Source: Bacillota bacterium (GTDB taxonomy: Bacteria; Bacillota; Clostridia; Christensenellales; CAG-138). Taken from it: 5,970 bases of DNA. The notes beneath the pieces were generated by a model. The model was not told the origin of the DNA. It worked only from the letters and a program-made list of their open reading frames with translations, and searched no databases. Positions within the stretch are counted from its first letter, which is position 1; every line of letters starts with the position of its first letter. The position numbers and the translations under genes were made by a program. The stretch spans positions 1-5,970 of the forward strand of contig JAEZLG010000050.1 in assembly GCA_023435855.1 (NCBI GenBank), read 5' to 3'. Shown piece after piece: positions 5,139 to 5,970 of the stretch.

Positions 5139-5783
5139 TTATTCTTCCGTCACAAAAGACTCCTTGCGAACGATGCACTTTACAAGCCAAACTAAACCGC
5201 TCATGTTGTTGTTATAGCCCTTAAACTCCATGTTGCCGGGCACGACAGCCATAATGTTCATTTCGGGCCAGTACAGATCGGTCGTTTTCAGCTTAAGGGT
5301 AAAATATTGCTCTTTTCCGCCATCGCCCGCAAAGCAGCTAACAGCGGCGGTCCCGGTCACGGAGAAGGTTTCTCTCGGCGTTGTGTCGTCATCCGTCTTT
5401 TTATTTTCCAGCCACAGTTCGTAGCCGGTGAGTTGGTTGTAGCGCAATACGATGGGGTCATCATTCCAAGAGTTCATATCGCTGTTGCCGATGGCAAGAA
5501 GCTGTTTCACTTCATCGGCTGCTACCCAAATGCTGCTTGAAAAGCTGAACCGGTGCGTGGCGTTCATGCCGGTATAGAGCGCCGCTTGCTCCTTGCGGAA
5601 AGCCAAGTGATTCTGAACAAAGCTTGCGTCCGCGTTTTTGAGGATATCTTTATGCATGGAAATTTTGCTTGCGCACTCCATGCAAATCTCTTGCCCGCCG
5701 CCATTCCTCGTCTTAAACAGCGCTGTTATTTCGCCCCTGCAAACCGGACAAGGTGTTTTTTCCTTTTCCTCAAGCAACCCCAT
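5139..5783 (-). CDS. Zinc-ribbon (DUF4428-like) protein with uncharacterised C-terminal domain
   Basis: A 214-residue soluble protein without signal peptide or membrane span. The N-terminus (MGLLEEKEKTPCPVC...EICMECASK) carries a four-cysteine zinc ribbon, C12-x2-C15-x18-C34-x2-C37, of the kind seen in DUF4428-type proteins. A helical stretch (about 40-70) and a beta-rich domain (about 75-205: GYELWLENKK, FSVTGTAAVSC, QYFTLKLKTTDLYWPEMNIMAVV) follow; I do not recognise them. The product is cytoplasmic by prediction, and its function is unknown. Ribosome site GGAG (5794-5797) lies 10 nt before the ATG. The stop of the 42-residue zinc-ribbon gene is only 23 nt upstream, so the two form an operon; a strong terminator follows. 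The N-terminal ribbon and the miniprotein are evident paralogues, suggesting duplication or domain shuffling. Confidence 0.85.
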   Translation of the reverse strand: MGLLEEKEKTPCPVCRGEITALFKTRNGGGQEICMECASKISMHKDILKNADASFVQNHLAFRKEQAALYTGMNATHRFSFSSSIWVAADEVKQLLAIGNSDMNSWNDDPIVLRYNQLTGYELWLENKKTDDDTTPRETFSVTGTAAVSCFAGDGGKEQYFTLKLKTTDLYWPEMNIMAVVPGNMEFKGYNNNMSGLVWLVKCIVRKESFVTEE

Positions 5784-5806
5784 ATTCTGTTTACTCCATT
5801 ACTTTT

Positions 5807-5935
5807 TTAAATACCGAGCAACTGCCCCGCGCAATCCCCGCAGATCGGTTCACCTTGAATTTTCGTCGCCAACAGCCTAGGTGTGGGTTTGCCGCAAACG
5901 GGGCAGGGTTTGTCCTTATTTGAAAAAAGTCCCAT
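5807..5935 (-). CDS. 42-residue stand-alone zinc-ribbon miniprotein
   Basis: A complete small gene: ATG at 5935, TAA at 5809-5807, 42 residues. The protein begins MGLFSNKDKPCPVCGKP and ends ICGDCAGQLLGI, with C11-x2-C14-x17-C32-x2-C35, a four-cysteine zinc ribbon. It resembles the first 40 residues of the next gene's product (MGL....K.KPCPVC......ICxxCA) and the DUF4428 pattern, but has nothing after the ribbon. AGGAGG (5944-5949) lies 8 nt before the ATG, a near-ideal ribosome site, which supports real translation. It is 23 nt upstream of the 214-residue protein gene and probably co-transcribed with it. It may act as a partner or competitor of the longer protein (inference). Function unknown. 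Confidence 0.82.
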   Translation of the reverse strand: MGLFSNKDKPCPVCGKPTPRLLATKIQGEPICGDCAGQLLGI

Positions 5936-5952
5936 CGTTTGATCCTCCTAAT

Positions 5953-5970
5953 CTATCGTGTTCCGCCGCC
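5953..5970 (-). CDS. Possible C-terminal tail of an upstream gene (Gly-rich)
   Basis: On the - strand the last bases read Gly-Gly-Gly-Thr-Arg-stop (TAG at 5955-5953), 17 nt before the miniprotein ATG and 3 nt from its Shine-Dalgarno. A Gly-rich C-terminus of an upstream operon gene would fit, but five codons cannot prove it. Confidence 0.25.
   Translation of the reverse strand, partial: GGGTR

Overview
The window looks like chromosomal DNA of a Gram-positive, moderate-GC member of the Firmicutes, most likely class Clostridia. This rests on strong AGGAGG-type ribosome binding sites, a FosX closely matching the Listeria type, a lipoprotein lipobox, and a sensor kinase/regulator pair and surface-protein repeat style that I associate with gut and sediment Clostridia. 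It is an inference from sequence style; no phylogenetic marker is present.

Layout from left to right. (1) A GNAT acetyltransferase, probably cut at its 5' end by the window edge, is followed 46 nt later by a complete fosX fosfomycin-resistance gene. Both are on the + strand, and they end at a hairpin terminator that also serves the convergent neighbour. (2) On the - strand lie a secreted lipoprotein with an internally duplicated beta-rich domain and an 81-residue DUF2442-like protein. Each has the same promoter module upstream: an 18-bp palindrome, 18-19 bp, then an extended -10 block. (3) An OmpR/PhoB-type response regulator (+) and a six-TM sensor histidine kinase (-) face each other tail to tail with a 4-bp overlap. 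This is unusual, because such partners normally share an operon. An intrinsic terminator pointing leftward sits just upstream of the regulator start, so the kinase mRNA may run antisense through the whole regulator gene. (4) A frameshifted, truncated surface-protein gene follows on the - strand. (5) A - strand pair of zinc-ribbon proteins follows: a 42-residue stand-alone zinc ribbon, then a 214-residue protein whose N-terminus is a paralogous zinc ribbon.

How it may work together (inference): the kinase senses a membrane or envelope signal and phosphorylates the regulator. The regulator, or another factor, acts at the palindromes in front of the lipoprotein and DUF2442 genes; one palindrome lies in the regulator's own leader, so feedback is possible. 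The most novel points are the two-copy palindrome/extended -10 module, the convergent kinase/regulator pair with its leftward terminator, an apparent 1-nt disruption of the kinase start, and the zinc-ribbon miniprotein beside its longer paralogue. No rRNA, tRNA, CRISPR array, insertion sequence or transposase was seen.
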